From Lycorma delicatula (taxonomy: Eukaryota > Arthropoda > Insecta > Hemiptera > Fulgoridae): a stretch of DNA of 64,000 nucleotides. The translations under genes and the position numbers were made by a program. Location of the stretch: positions 151,820,575 through 151,884,574 of the forward strand of contig NC_134455.1 in assembly GCF_047948215.1 (NCBI RefSeq), written 5' to 3'. The notes beneath the pieces were generated by a model that had not been told where the DNA came from, searched no databases, and saw only the letters and a program-made list of their open reading frames with translations. Numbering within the stretch: the first letter of the stretch is position 1; the number at the start of each line of letters is the position of its first letter. Of the stretch, positions 46,740 to 57,740 are shown piece by piece.

Positions 46740-48620
46740 CACATGAAAGACCCTTTTTACAGTTGATTTCTTTTACAGAAAGACCCTTAATGAAATCATT
46801 TTAAGATGTGGGTGAAAGGGATTAATATTTTCAATGCTTCTGTGACTAAATTCCCATATTCACTTTGATGAGCAAGCCAAAACATAAATAAATCTTCAGA
46901 TGTAATTTGTAGTTGTAACGTTTTATCATCAGACATTTCAGTGAGCTGGTTGTGAATCTCAACTGATAACTTAGCAGTATAATCTCTCAGTATAATCAGG
47001 AGTGAGTGGAAACATTCAAAATATTTACTTTGAAGGCGAGTAATCTAGTTATTAAGCTTCTTAATGAAATCATGAACTTATTTTGTCATTAATAAAATGT
47101 TTTTATTTTGTGCTTGTAAATTCACATTAAAGTCATTTATATGGGAAAATACATCAGCTAAGTAAGCCAACATATGTTCATTATTTTGTAAAAAAAAAAA
47201 CATTGAGAACAGAACATTGAGAAATGTTTTGAAACATTTGTTTATCCTGGAAAAATATTATTAATTCATATTGTAACTGATATTCATATTAATAATTCTT
47301 GCAATTCCAATAACCAGGTTAACACTCCTCCATGATAACCATCTGACTTCTGTATGGAAAAGAAGAGATTCTACTTTTCATCCTTCATCTCATGGTTTAG
47401 CAACAGCCTATTCTGTAATGGTCGATGTTTAATAAGATTAAACATTTTTACAGTTTTAAACAATTTGTTTGAGATTTTTCAGCATATTTTTTATAGTAAG
47501 AGCATGTTTGTGAAGGAAGCAATGCATCCATTCCACCATGGTATAAGATAATCTTTTAATTTTTCAGAAAACCACTGTTCTTTCCCTTTCACCTTTGTAC
47601 TATCATTACATACTGCAGTATACTTTATCCAATCTATGCTGTACTTTTGTAGCTTCTTAAAAAAAACATCAAAAAGACATTGTTCTGTTGCATGATTAGG
47701 TGTTGATTTGCAAAACAACATATTTTCTCTGATCTGTTTCTATCACATTCATATTTCACAAAACATAAGAACTGAGAAATGTTTGCCACATCTATTGATT
47801 CATCAAATTGAATACTAAAAAACTGACTTAAACTCACTTGCTGAACATCTAATTGCAAACATTAGCAGCCATGCCATCAATTTGCCTTGATTATCATTAG
47901 AAACCGGAATCTTTTTTCTATATTTTTTTTTTTGCTTCTTTTCATATCTACTAAAGCACTGACCATACCAATTGCAGTAGGCATTTGAGGTTTTCTACGA
48001 TTGTATGGGGTTTGGACATCTGTGCTACTTTTAATGCTATGATATAAGGTGCTTCAAGTGTACTTTTATCAGTATGGCTTGATTTATAAACAGAAACTTG
48101 TTGATTTCTCAAAGTATTTAATTTTCTTTCAAAAAATTCCAAGGGTTTGCTTTTATGATCGGGATGTTTAGTTTCCTAATGTCAAATTAATTTTGATGGC
48201 TTCATACTTTCATCGGAGAGAACTTGAAAGGGAGCAGCGCATTATTGCTTTCTATCCAGTGAGATAAAAACCATAATTTAAATAATTGTCATTGTACAAT
48301 CTTGTCTTTTTACCAGTTGATCAACTGGATGTATATTGCTTACTTCGTTTTTTTGTAAATCGATCCATTTTGCCTTAGAATCTAATTGAAAAAAGAAAAC
48401 ACAGTTACACCATTTGATTGACTGCTCTCTAAAAAACAGAATATAAAACAGATATATAATTTTCAATAAAACTATGCTTTTAAAAACTTAAATAAAGGCA
48501 TCAGATGTGTGCTTTGCATTTGAAACTAAACTGATATTCTGCAATCCCTTAAGCCTTTTTTTATACTGCTTAGAGCACGACATGTTCAAATATATCATAT
48601 GTATTGTTTCATTTATGTTA
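46740..48620 (-). pseudogene. hAT transposase pseudogene (ZBED5/SCAND3-like)
   Basis: Minus-strand fragments in order from the N-terminus: a FFERKLNTLRNQQ and KSTLEAPYIIALKVAQMSKP-HTI region (47951-48142); LSQFFSIQFDESIDVANISQ (47640-47830), carrying the Asp of the hAT catalytic D-E-S-T-D motif; a block with WIKYTAVCNDSTKVKG and WWNGCIASFTN (47491-47721); then IHNQLTEMSDDKTLQLQITS followed by EDLFMFWLAHQSEYGNL and ALKILIPF (46830-46960), the C-terminal dimerisation region. The expected SxxSALTxIK-type region after it is degraded. The order matches hAT transposases that gave rise to vertebrate ZBED5/SCAND3. It has stops in every segment boundary and is not a host gene. Confidence 0.85.
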
Positions 48621-49158
48621 AGTGAACTGTAATTAAAACTAAGACCGATTCGAATTAAAAATTATAATTTAATACATCTTGCGATAATATAATAAGATTG
48701 AATCCAAAAAGCTTGGCAACTAGGCCATATCATATGGTTGCGTGTTACATTAAAAAAAAAAAAAAATGAATAAAACACATGTTTAATAAAATACAAACAA
48801 ATTATGTTGAAAAGAAGAAAAAACTAATATTTAATATAACATGGTGCCAGGCAGCAGTGCTGCCTGAACTGCATGATCGAACATAACGCTCTCACCGCAA
48901 ATATTATGCAGACCAAATAAACCAAACCAAGCAACTAATATTATGCAGACCAAATAAAACGCACATACACATCAAGTTGGAAGCTGTAAATTGCTCATGT
49001 TTGTACACTTAATATACGCATGTTCATACCCATCGCTATCAATGCAGCTAAATAGTTTTAATTAGGTTTCATTGGGTTGTGGTTGGGGCTTGCTTAATAT
49101 TCATTTTATTTTATTTTTTTGGGGGGAATTGTGGAGCTTAAAAGGTTGAGAATCACTG

Positions 49159-49498
49159 ATGTGGTAATATTCAGCATGAAACACATTTACACTATTTATC
49201 ACAGGGATTAACTGTTTAGAGAACATCGTTACTTAATACTTTTGCGACTTTGACAGTGTTATTACCACAAGAAAGAATAGGCAGGATAGGCTTAATGAGT
49301 AAAGTTTGTTGCTTTACTTAAATGTAAAGCAACAAACATACACCTTTCCTTTACTCATTTCATTAAAAAAAAAAAGAAAAGTTAACTCTGCAGGAAAACC
49401 TATTTTCCATGCATCACCATCAAATTATCCTGGTAATTTTTCTTAGAGTGTCTGCCAAAGAAGCTATAATAATTTGGTAATTTTAATTTGTTCTATAA
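49159..49498 (+). other. DDX46 intron 2, between hAT 2 and R1c
   Basis: Short stretch with an inverted pair around 49300-49345 (TTGCTTTACTTAAATGTAAAGCAA). Nothing else recognised. Confidence 0.5.
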
Positions 49499-49995
49499 AA
49501 AATCTGATGTAGACAATCACTTCTTGTGTGCCTATTAGATTACATTTACCCGTTTCTTTTTTTTTTTTTAAATGAAAAGTACATCAAATTTTATTTTATT
49601 AAAAACTTCACATATTTTTTCTTTTTTTTATTATTGAATTATTATTCATCGTAAAAATGTTTTTACAATGAGAGGTTAATAATTATTAATAAAGCAATAT
49701 ATTTAAATTAAAAAAAAAGTTATTCAAACCGAAGTGCCTTCTCTTAAGATACAATTGTCATTAATTAAAATGTTATTTGGCTATAACTCTGGAACCAATG
49801 AAAATAAGTACCACTTATGATATATCATTGAAAATCTCTCAATGAGAGCTTATTACTGCCGTTAAGAAAAAGTCCAAAATCCAAATTGTTTGGATTTTGG
49901 GGTTTTTTGGACACTTTTAGTTCAGTCGATTCCAATCAAAAGGGGAGGTTCACTACTAGATGTTACAACAGTCCTAAATCCAAAATTTCCACATC
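49499..49995 (+). repeat. Interspersed repeat R1, 5' part (copy c)
   Basis: AAATCTGATGTAGACAATCA through GGCTATAACTCTGGAACCAA, AATCAAAAGGGGAGGTTCAC and ACAGTCCTAAATCCAAAATT. It matches R1b from its start to about 46410 and then diverges. Same orientation as copies a and b. Confidence 0.85.
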
Positions 49996-49999
49996 TAAA

Positions 50000-50612
50000 G
50001 TGAATGTTGGGTAACAAACTTGATGTGTTTTTCTATGAAATGAGACCTTGACTGAATCTGTAAGTTATCTCAATAAATCATTATATGCTTTTAAAATAGT
50101 GAAGTCCTTTTTGAATCAGTCTGTATATTGTGCTTCATATTTATTTTTTTTTACTAACTTAAATTTTTGAGAATAATTTATAAAATCTAGTTTTATTTTT
50201 GTATATTCATGTGGAACAATTATTATAATTGTTAAATTTTTTTGTTAATTAAAAAACATTTTTTAAAACAAGCTTTCCTTCAACAAAAAAAAATTACATT
50301 AACAAAATAAAACCACTCATGCTAAAAAGTAAAGATTAATTTAGTTTTCATGAAAATTACTTTAAAAAAATTATTTTCAAGACATATACGACTTTGTAAT
50401 TAAAGTGTGCCCTACGCTTTTCTTTTTAGTCATGCATAAATAGAAAATTTTTTAAAAGTAATTTTCTTGAAAGTAACTTTTTTAAATTAATCCTCTTAAG
50501 AATAAAATTACGTTTTAGTATGAATTTTTTCTTTTTCTTTTAGAAAAGCTTGTTTTAAAAGTGTTTTTTAATTTTACTTTTTTTTAGCCATAATTAAATG
50601 AAATTATCAAAA

Positions 50613-50648
<36 letters not shown>

Positions 50649-50765
50649 CTATATAACTACATATACGTACAACTTAATATATATATATATATATATATAA
50701 AAAATCATTTTTTTGAAAACTCAAATAATTCATTTACATATTGACCACTGGGTAATAAAATTTTA
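50000..50765 (+). other. DDX46 intron 2, AT-rich with (AT)n runs
   Basis: Contains (AT)n at about 50615-50645 and 50677-50698. No gene. The 50260-50580 part has repeated A/T-rich text that may be imperfectly inverted. Confidence 0.5.
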
Positions 50766-51178
50766 TGTTATATGAATTATAAACCAATAAAACTCAGTAA
50801 CTAGATAAATCAACTTACCATATTAATTTACAATAATCAATTTTGCAGGAACCTGTATCTTCAGTTGGTATTGAATTCTGTAACTACATTAAAACATATT
50901 CATTTTGTAATTTTTTAAACTGTTTTCTGTTTTAAAAATTATTACATCATTCCAGTACTGGACAGTAGAATTTGCATGTACGTTCATAATAAATTTCATA
51001 ATTTTTAAAACAGAAAACAATAAATTGACAAATTATAAAATTAATACGTTTTTAATGTAGTTATTGAATTCAATACCAACTGAAGATGTTGGATCCCTTG
51101 AAAATTGGTTATTGGAAATGGTAAGTTTAACCAACTAATTACTGTCTTTTGGTGGTTTATATTTCATATTTATAATAC
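50766..51178. mobile_element. Foldback MITE (B)
   Basis: Two arms of about 176 bases (50766-50941 and 50999-51178) are imperfect inverse copies around a loop of about 57 bases that holds the palindrome CCAGTACTGG. The arm includes ATAAACCA, CAACTTACCAT, ATCTTCAGTTGGTATTGAAT and GTTTTCTGTTTTAAAAAT. There is no coding capacity. It resembles MITE A in layout and short motifs, so the two may be distant relatives. Confidence 0.85.
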
Positions 51179-51242
51179 ATTATTATATTATTTGAAATCA
51201 TATTTGAACAGATTAAATTCTTTTAAATTATTTTTACCACTC

Positions 51243-51244
51243 TG

Positions 51245-51283
<39 letters not shown>

Positions 51284-51284
51284 A
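51243..51284. repeat. (TA)n(TG)n microsatellite
   Basis: Dinucleotide run in DDX46 intron 2, TA units passing into TG units, followed by a T run. Confidence 0.95.
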
Positions 51285-53585
51285 TTTTTTTTTTGATTTT
51301 ATAAGTTTTTAAACTGACAAGTAAGTTTTTATTTTAAAGTTATTTAAACCTTTGGTAAATGAAAAAAAAATATTTTTATGCAGTTTTATTGTACATTATA
51401 ATCTGGAGAATTAGTTTCCATTACTATAAATGATACCGTCTACTTATAAATAAATCAGAAGATTAGCATACATAAATTTTAGAAGGTAAATTTACAACAG
51501 TTATATTAAAATCTGCTTCAGCAGCCACCTAATCTACTCATACAGAATCGACAGTCAAAAATCAGTTAGATCAACAGCTACATCTTATCGATTCAGCTCC
51601 CTTCAAGATCTTCCCCTTGTATCTTTGAAAACTTATATATAAATATTCTATATATATAATACAGAAATGTATATGAAATTAACAATGGAATTATTATATT
51701 GTTACCCAGCTTACGTTGCTGTGTAAAATTTCACCATTGTATGATGTCGAGAAATGAGTTTAATTAAAGTTGCAAGATTTGAGGACATGGTTGAACCATG
51801 TCCTCAGAATGTAAAGAAAAGCATGTAATAAAAATGAATTATTTTATTCTATTTACTTTTCTGAAATTAAAGAAACATTTATTTCACCTTGTAAAATTGT
51901 ATTGTTTAGCATAAAATTATTTCTCTTTACACTGCATATTTTTTTATGATTATAACACATGTAAATGTGTTATAACACATTCCTCTGCACACCTGGAGTG
52001 CAGAGGACTGATCAGAGTAACTTTCTTTAATAGAAATAATTTATCTGTACAGCTATTTCACTTCCCACTTTTTCTAGTTAGTATGACAATGGATGCTTGT
52101 TATTCTTGTAAATGATCTTGCCATTATCAGGAGTGATTTGTGACAAGTGTCAGGTTGCCTGTAAGCTCTAAAATTGTAACACATAAATGTACATCTGTAT
52201 TGAATTATACATGTCCCACTGATATAAATAGCTGATTTAATTATAATCTACTATGACAGATCAATTGAAAATTTATATTGGTACTAAACATTATAAAAAA
52301 CAGTATATGGAAGTTTTAATCTTAAATTGTTATAGCAGTTTTGGTACATGATGAATATAATTAAATTGTTAGTAAATGCATATCATTCATTTAAATGTAA
52401 TACTAGGTTACTTACAATTCGAGTGTGAACTCTGATTTAAAACAGCTTTTTTATATAAAATCATCCACTAAGAAACTTTACCATATTATAAGGTAAGTTC
52501 ATTCAAAGGAAGAAGAACCCTTACTTTAGAATTGTGTAACTACTATTCAGTTCAAATTCATGAAAATTTTGTGCATAGTTTTTTACATTTAAATAATAAA
52601 AATAACTGTTCATTTTTTCTATGGAATTGTTAATTGTGATAGAATATAAATAAAAATATTGTTATTTAAATGTAATCAAAATAAAATAATCTGTTATAAA
52701 TGATAATTTTTTTTTATAAATTAATTTATTTAAAAGTTAAACTAATTCTTTGCTTTTAGTCTATATAGATGTATTTTTTTTCTTATTACATTTCTCAAAT
52801 TTCTTATAAATTTTTACTGATCTAAGAGGTTCAAAAGCCGAACTTCATCTATGTAAAGTATTGTTCAGCTTTTTTTTTTTTGAGGGAGATGATAAATTAT
52901 TTTTATCAAAGTCACATTTTTTGTAATCAGAGTTAATGTTGTGATAAACTTCCTATCTGAACAAAATTCAAGAAATATGCATTTTTTGTATTAACCTGTT
53001 GATATTTCAACTGTTGATTACAAAAAATGTGTACAGTTATATTATTAAACATATTATAAACACATTATTAAACACTTTTTATTATTAAACAATTACATTT
53101 TAAAACATTTTATACAATTATACAGTTTTTTAATTTTATTTTATTAATTGTTATACAAAAGTAATTTTACTAGTTTTATCTAAAAAACTGTTACCAAGCA
53201 ACAAATCTTTTTTTATGTATTCTATTTATTTTTTGTAAATTTCATTAAAGGAGCATATAAGTGTAAATAATTATTTTTTATGCAGGTTTTTCTTGCTAAT
53301 GAACCAAAAATAATTATTTATGAAATAAATAAAATAATAATAAATATTAAATAAAATATTTAATATTTATTAAGTAAATAATGAATTAAGTAAATATCGT
53401 TGGTGCAAGTAATTTTAATCCTTAAACGAATATGAAAATATTAGGTTTATTGCATTTTTTTTTTAACTGATCAACACTGTTTTTGCAAAATGAAATATTT
53501 CAATTTAATTTTAAAGGAATTGTTGAAGACCTTTTATTGTTTAGTAGTTTATTAATTTTTTTTTCTTTTAGATTGAAAACTTCTC
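51285..53585 (+). other. DDX46 intron 2; two small hairpins only
   Basis: AT-rich intron. Holds two tight inverted repeats: 51780-51806 (13-base arms, one-base loop) and 51982-52006 (9-base arms CCTCTGCAC, seven-base loop). The block 51520-51620 is more complex but unassigned. Confidence 0.5.
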
Positions 53586-53877
53586 AGTAAGCATACACAG
53601 CACAGTACTTTTCACAGGTGTTGAGAAATATTGTGCAATGTAATGTGAATATACTTCTGTTAGCAGATTTGATACTGATGAATATTATTATCTTTTATAA
53701 TAAGTGATTATCATGATTTATTAAAAATTGAAACATAGAAAGCTTGTTAGTAAGCATACACAGCACAGTACTTTTCACAGGCGTTGAGAAATGTTGTGCT
53801 GTGTAATATAAATGTAGTTTCCTATTGCTTGGTTTGATACAAATGAATATTATTATATTTAATAATAAATGACTATT
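53586..53877. repeat. Direct duplication, 163-bp period, two copies
   Basis: Copy one begins AGTAAGCATACACAGCACAG at 53586, copy two with the same bases at 53749. Both continue TACTTTTCACAGG(T/C)GTTGAGAAAT and then GAATATTATTAT(C/A)TTT(T/A)ATAATAA. Divergence grows toward the right. Confidence 0.85.
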
Positions 53878-54406
53878 TTCTTTCTTTGTTAACAAACACA
53901 CATTTGAAAATATAAATATATAAAATGATCAGTATTTTTAATTTATTAAAATTCAATTGCATGACTTATTTTTTGGCACTAACAAAGATTATGTCCCTTT
54001 ATTGTATCCTGAAGATTCAACATAACTTTTTCAAGCAGTTCCAAGAATTAATAGTTTAGACCACTGTTTAAATAAGCAAAATAAATATTTAAAAATGATG
54101 TCAAGTTTACTGTGAGTGATGTAATGATTTATCATGAAGTATCCTATTTAATCATGTTGCATTAACAAATTTGACATTCCATGAAACTTTTATCTTCCAA
54201 CAAAACCCCCTAAGAATGTATGGTATCGACAACAAAATACTACTAATATTATAAATGGGGATACTGTTCAGCCAATTAGTAATGATACATGAGAATAATA
54301 TTTATGTAAATTATGAAGGTCATCATTATGAAACATGAAATAAGAACCATGCCATATTGATTTAGTTATAGATAACATATATCATTCCAGAAATCCTTAG
54401 ATCCAT
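53878..54406 (+). other. DDX46 intron 2, nothing recognised
   Basis: AT-rich stretch, no assignment. Confidence 0.4.
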
Positions 54407-54680
54407 AGGGTTGGTCTAGTGGTGAACTCATCATCACAAATCAGCTAATTTCGAAGTCAAATTTCTAAGGTTCAAATTCTAGTAAAGACAGTTACTTTTA
54501 TATGGATTTGAATACTAAATTGTGGATGCTGGTGTTGCTTTGATGGTTGGGTTTCATTTAACCATACATCTGAGGATTGGTCGACCTGAGACTGTACAAG
54601 ACTACACTTCATTTACATTCATACAAATCACCCCCATTTAAGTTTAGCTTCTGGTGGTTCCAGAAGATAAACAGAAAAAG
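54407..54680 (+). repeat. tRNA-derived SINE, family 2
   Basis: A-box-like GGTTGGTCTAGTGGTGAACT, B-box-like GGTTCAAATTC at about 54470, then a body with GTGGATGCTGGTGTTGCTTT, GGTTGGGTTTCATTTAACCA and GACTGTACAAGACTACACTT. The tRNA-like head and long unrelated tail mark a SINE, not a tRNA gene. The head matches the inverted fragment at 21440-21522. Confidence 0.75.
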
Positions 54681-55155
54681 AGAGAATTGATGCATATGGG
54701 AGGTTCTCTGTATTTTAATAAACTGCCACAATTTATAAGAATATTAAGAAGAAAATAATTTAAAAGGCCCTGAAGGTATTTTTAATTGATAAGTGTATGT
54801 ATTCAAAAAATGAATTGTTTAAACTATATTATTATTGTTTGTTATTTCAATACAAAATAAGTATTTATTTTAAATAGTTTTTATTTACTGTAATAATTCA
54901 TTTTAATATCAGCAGTGTTCATTGTAGTTAATTTTTTTTTGGTTGTCTATTTCTCTTAATTTTGGATTTCTAACATTTAGTAATAACTACAACTAAAATT
55001 GTAGTTATTCATACAATGTGTAACACATTGATTTACATTGTATGAATGGTAAATTGTTCAACAGAAAATCAGTTTAAGAATTTATTATTGAACAGTTCAG
55101 TTGTTTTCTTCTTACTCTTTCATGGAATTTGAGGTATTATTGCTGATTAGCTATT
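54681..55155 (+). other. DDX46 intron 2 with a 13-base inverted repeat
   Basis: Inverted repeat ATTCATACAATGT (55007-55019) and its inverse (55035-55047). No gene or repeat family otherwise. Confidence 0.5.
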
Positions 55156-55690
55156 TGATCTTGAGGTACCCAGTTAGTCATGATGTTTTTGGCATCAAAG
55201 AAAACAGTGAATATAAATTTGAATTTTGGGTCATTTATTCATACTTCTTTCGTATTTAGGGATCTTGTATTTCTCCCTGCATTGATTGCTGTTAAGTTTC
55301 CTGGTCTCATTACAAGTTGTTACCTTGCAACAAATGTAGTTGCTCTTTTATTTGTTTCAGGATGTCAGAAAAATGTCCTGCATCTCCTTTTGTTCTGCTG
55401 TGAGAATTTGTTGCACCATCTTTGTGCTCACATTTATTGTATTCAAATTATCAAGTAACATATTCCTCACCATCTCCTTGCCAATTTATACCATTTCTGC
55501 TATCAGTCTAATTGTCTAGCATTGATTGCACTGGATAATTTTATTGATTTTTTCATCTGTTTTTTGAATGATTGTACATTTATTCCACGAGTCATCTTCA
55601 ACCTCTTTTCAACTTTTAAAAAAATTTTTGTGCTCCTCAAAAACAGCTATTCTAAAAGACAGTGAAAGTGTTTTATTGGAGATTGAGGTA
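55156..55690 (-). pseudogene. mariner-like transposase relic
   Basis: Minus-strand reading across frames gives a VEDDS start near 55610, TDEKINKIIQ (about 55555), TIRLIAEMV-IGKEMVRNML (about 55500-55450), VSTKMVQQILTAEQKE (about 55430-55380), then after gaps a CNETRK-like piece where the catalytic CDETW motif should be, and a C-terminal IHCFL-CQKHHD-LG segment. This follows the order of mariner transposases of the SETMAR-like group. Multiple stops; both ends lost. The 92-codon plus-strand ORF at 55180-55458 is the opposite-strand shadow of it. Confidence 0.65.
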
Positions 55691-57389
55691 AGTTAGAAAA
55701 CTGAGAATGATACGTTGTTCAATTTTAAGCTAGGCATGATTTTGACTAGTGATAAAAGTGAGTGGGCTTATAAAAACTATTGTTGTAAGTGAGCTACATT
55801 TGAATTGAAGCAAGTCTTATGCAAATCTGTATGAGCAACATATTAAGAATATCCCTATCAACTTTCAATAATGCTACAACTATTGCTAATATTGCTACAT
55901 GATTTAAAACTCAGTAGCCATACTTTTCTGTATTGTGTAAACAGCCTGATGGATGAAAAACTACACATACTGATTCTATAGTACATCTTTTTTAAAACAT
56001 TTATCTTTTTAAATATTTTGTTTACATAGAAATGAAATTCTGTATTGGTATTCTAGATTACACTGGCTTGTTGTGAATTACTTTTAATAATAAAATTAAA
56101 ATTTTAAATAGTTTTATTATGTGATGTACATTTACATAATGTAATACATACAAGCTCATATTTACAGAATATTAAATAATGTGTAGTATAATGTAATACA
56201 TTTTTTGTAAATTTATTGTAGTTATTTTATATTTAATGTTTCATTAGTGAAATTTTTAACATTTCAAATGGTTCTTCAATTGATATCATTATTTGAACCA
56301 TTTAGTACTTTTTTCCAGTTTCTTATTGCATTATTTTTTATTTGATCTGTTTAGCTCATATTTTTGCTATATGTTGAGCTCAAACTTTCTGAACTTTATG
56401 AATAACAGTAAAAATGTTAGAAATTATTTATTTTATGCAACATAATGAATTTCATTGAACCAGAATAGAAATAATATTGCTCAATATTTTAATGAAATCT
56501 TAGATTCCTCTGCAGTACTGAAATTAAACCTATGAAGCATTTTAAAAATATGTATTACATGGGTAAATGTGAGTGGTAATAATGCTATATAGAGCAAACT
56601 TTTAATGAGCATAAACATATCTTTTATGTGAATTGACCCTAAAAATCTGAAAAATAATATTCAGAACATCTAGTATGAAACAGATTAAGACCCAAATGTG
56701 AAGTTAGAGGACTCAAGAAACAATAATAATTATAGGAACTATCAGTACCTTTTAAATATAAAATACAATTAACATCTAATGGAAGTAAGATATCTTTTCA
56801 TAGGTAAATCCCAGCTCATTGTCTAGTCTCTATCATGTTATTTGGTTCTCCTCTGTCTGTAAATTCTTTATGGATATTATCAATGATGTGTATTTAAGAT
56901 TTCAGTATGACCATGTCATAGTATTCATAGTAATCTCAATTCCGTTTATATTAGTGTAACCCCTTCATTAATTTTACAAGCTTGAAGGCTATAGAAGTTG
57001 ATAGATTTTCTTGATAAATATTAAATGATTAGAAAGAATGTATCTGTAATCTCATTATAATAAAGCTGCTTTATAAGCAGCGGAGTCCTGTGTTTGTGTT
57101 GTCACTTAACATGTAACTTGTTACAAGCCGAATCGCCCATTGAAGAATATATTTTAACAGTAAATTTTGTTTTTGCAAATTTTTCACATCACAAAAAAGA
57201 ATTTGGGTTTTGTTTACATTAAATAAGTACTTTTCTGACAATTGTAGTAATGTACTGTTTCAAAAAAAAATTTTAATTTTTCCAACTTTTCCTTGATTTA
57301 TTCAACTTATCTTACACCATTTTGTTCAGAATTAAATTTTTTACAAGTTTTGGTTAAAAGTTTTGTTTGTCTGTTACTCATTTAACAAA
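55691..57389 (+). other. DDX46 intron 2, nothing recognised
   Basis: AT-rich intronic DNA, no supported feature. Confidence 0.5.
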
Positions 57390-57740
57390 GTTATTGTATG
57401 TCAGACATAAAACGCAGGTTTTTTACCCCAATTTATTGGTTTTCACCCTAGATTTCTCAGAAACTAATACAGATGCGATTCTGGGATCTATTTTATTTGA
57501 TTTTTCGGGTCAAAAACCATTATAAATCATTAATTCTGCACCTTAATTAATGTCCTAAAAATTTCAGTATGACCTCATTTCACTGGGGTAGCTGAAATCC
57601 GAGTGAAATGTTTTCACTAGCTGTAACTACAAACCAAGTATTTTAGGACTTATGTTAATGTAAAATTTTTCCATTATTTTCACTGGTAGAATAGGTTATG
57701 AAAGTTCCAGGAAAACTTCATGATACACTCTGTGTATAAC
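57390..57740. repeat. Probable interspersed repeat, unclassified
   Basis: A block of higher complexity than its surroundings, from ATGTCAGACATAAAACGCAGG to GTGTATAACAATAAACGCAGG. The bases AAACGCAGG occur at both ends (about 57409 and 57745). Style resembles insect high-copy repeats; there is no other copy in the window. Confidence 0.4.

Larger units (their letters stand above)
45839..49158 (-). mobile_element. hAT transposon (second family), degenerate
   Basis: A 3320-bp element bounded by CAGTATATCTCAACCTGG at the left and the inverse of CAGTGATTCTCAACCTTTT at the right, a classic hAT end sequence. The flanking octamers TTGTACAA and ATGTGGTA match at only four positions, so the target duplication is eroded or an end is shifted. 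The transposase is on the minus strand. Repeat R1b lies between the left end and the transposase C-terminus. Near the right end a 22-base unit (AATATTATGCAGACCAAATA...) occurs twice about 39 bases apart (about 48899 and 48938). Confidence 0.85.

Noticed and set aside
45831..49166. 8-bp target duplication for hAT 2
   Set aside because: TTGTACAA and ATGTGGTA share only four positions, so the duplication is not claimed.
54407..54480. tRNA gene with both A- and B-box-like motifs
   Set aside because: No acceptor stem pairing was apparent, and the sequence continues into a SINE body shared with the 21440 copy.
55180..55458. 92-codon plus-strand ORF, hydrophobic and Cys-bearing
   Set aside because: The opposite strand reads as a mariner transposase relic, which explains the sequence better.
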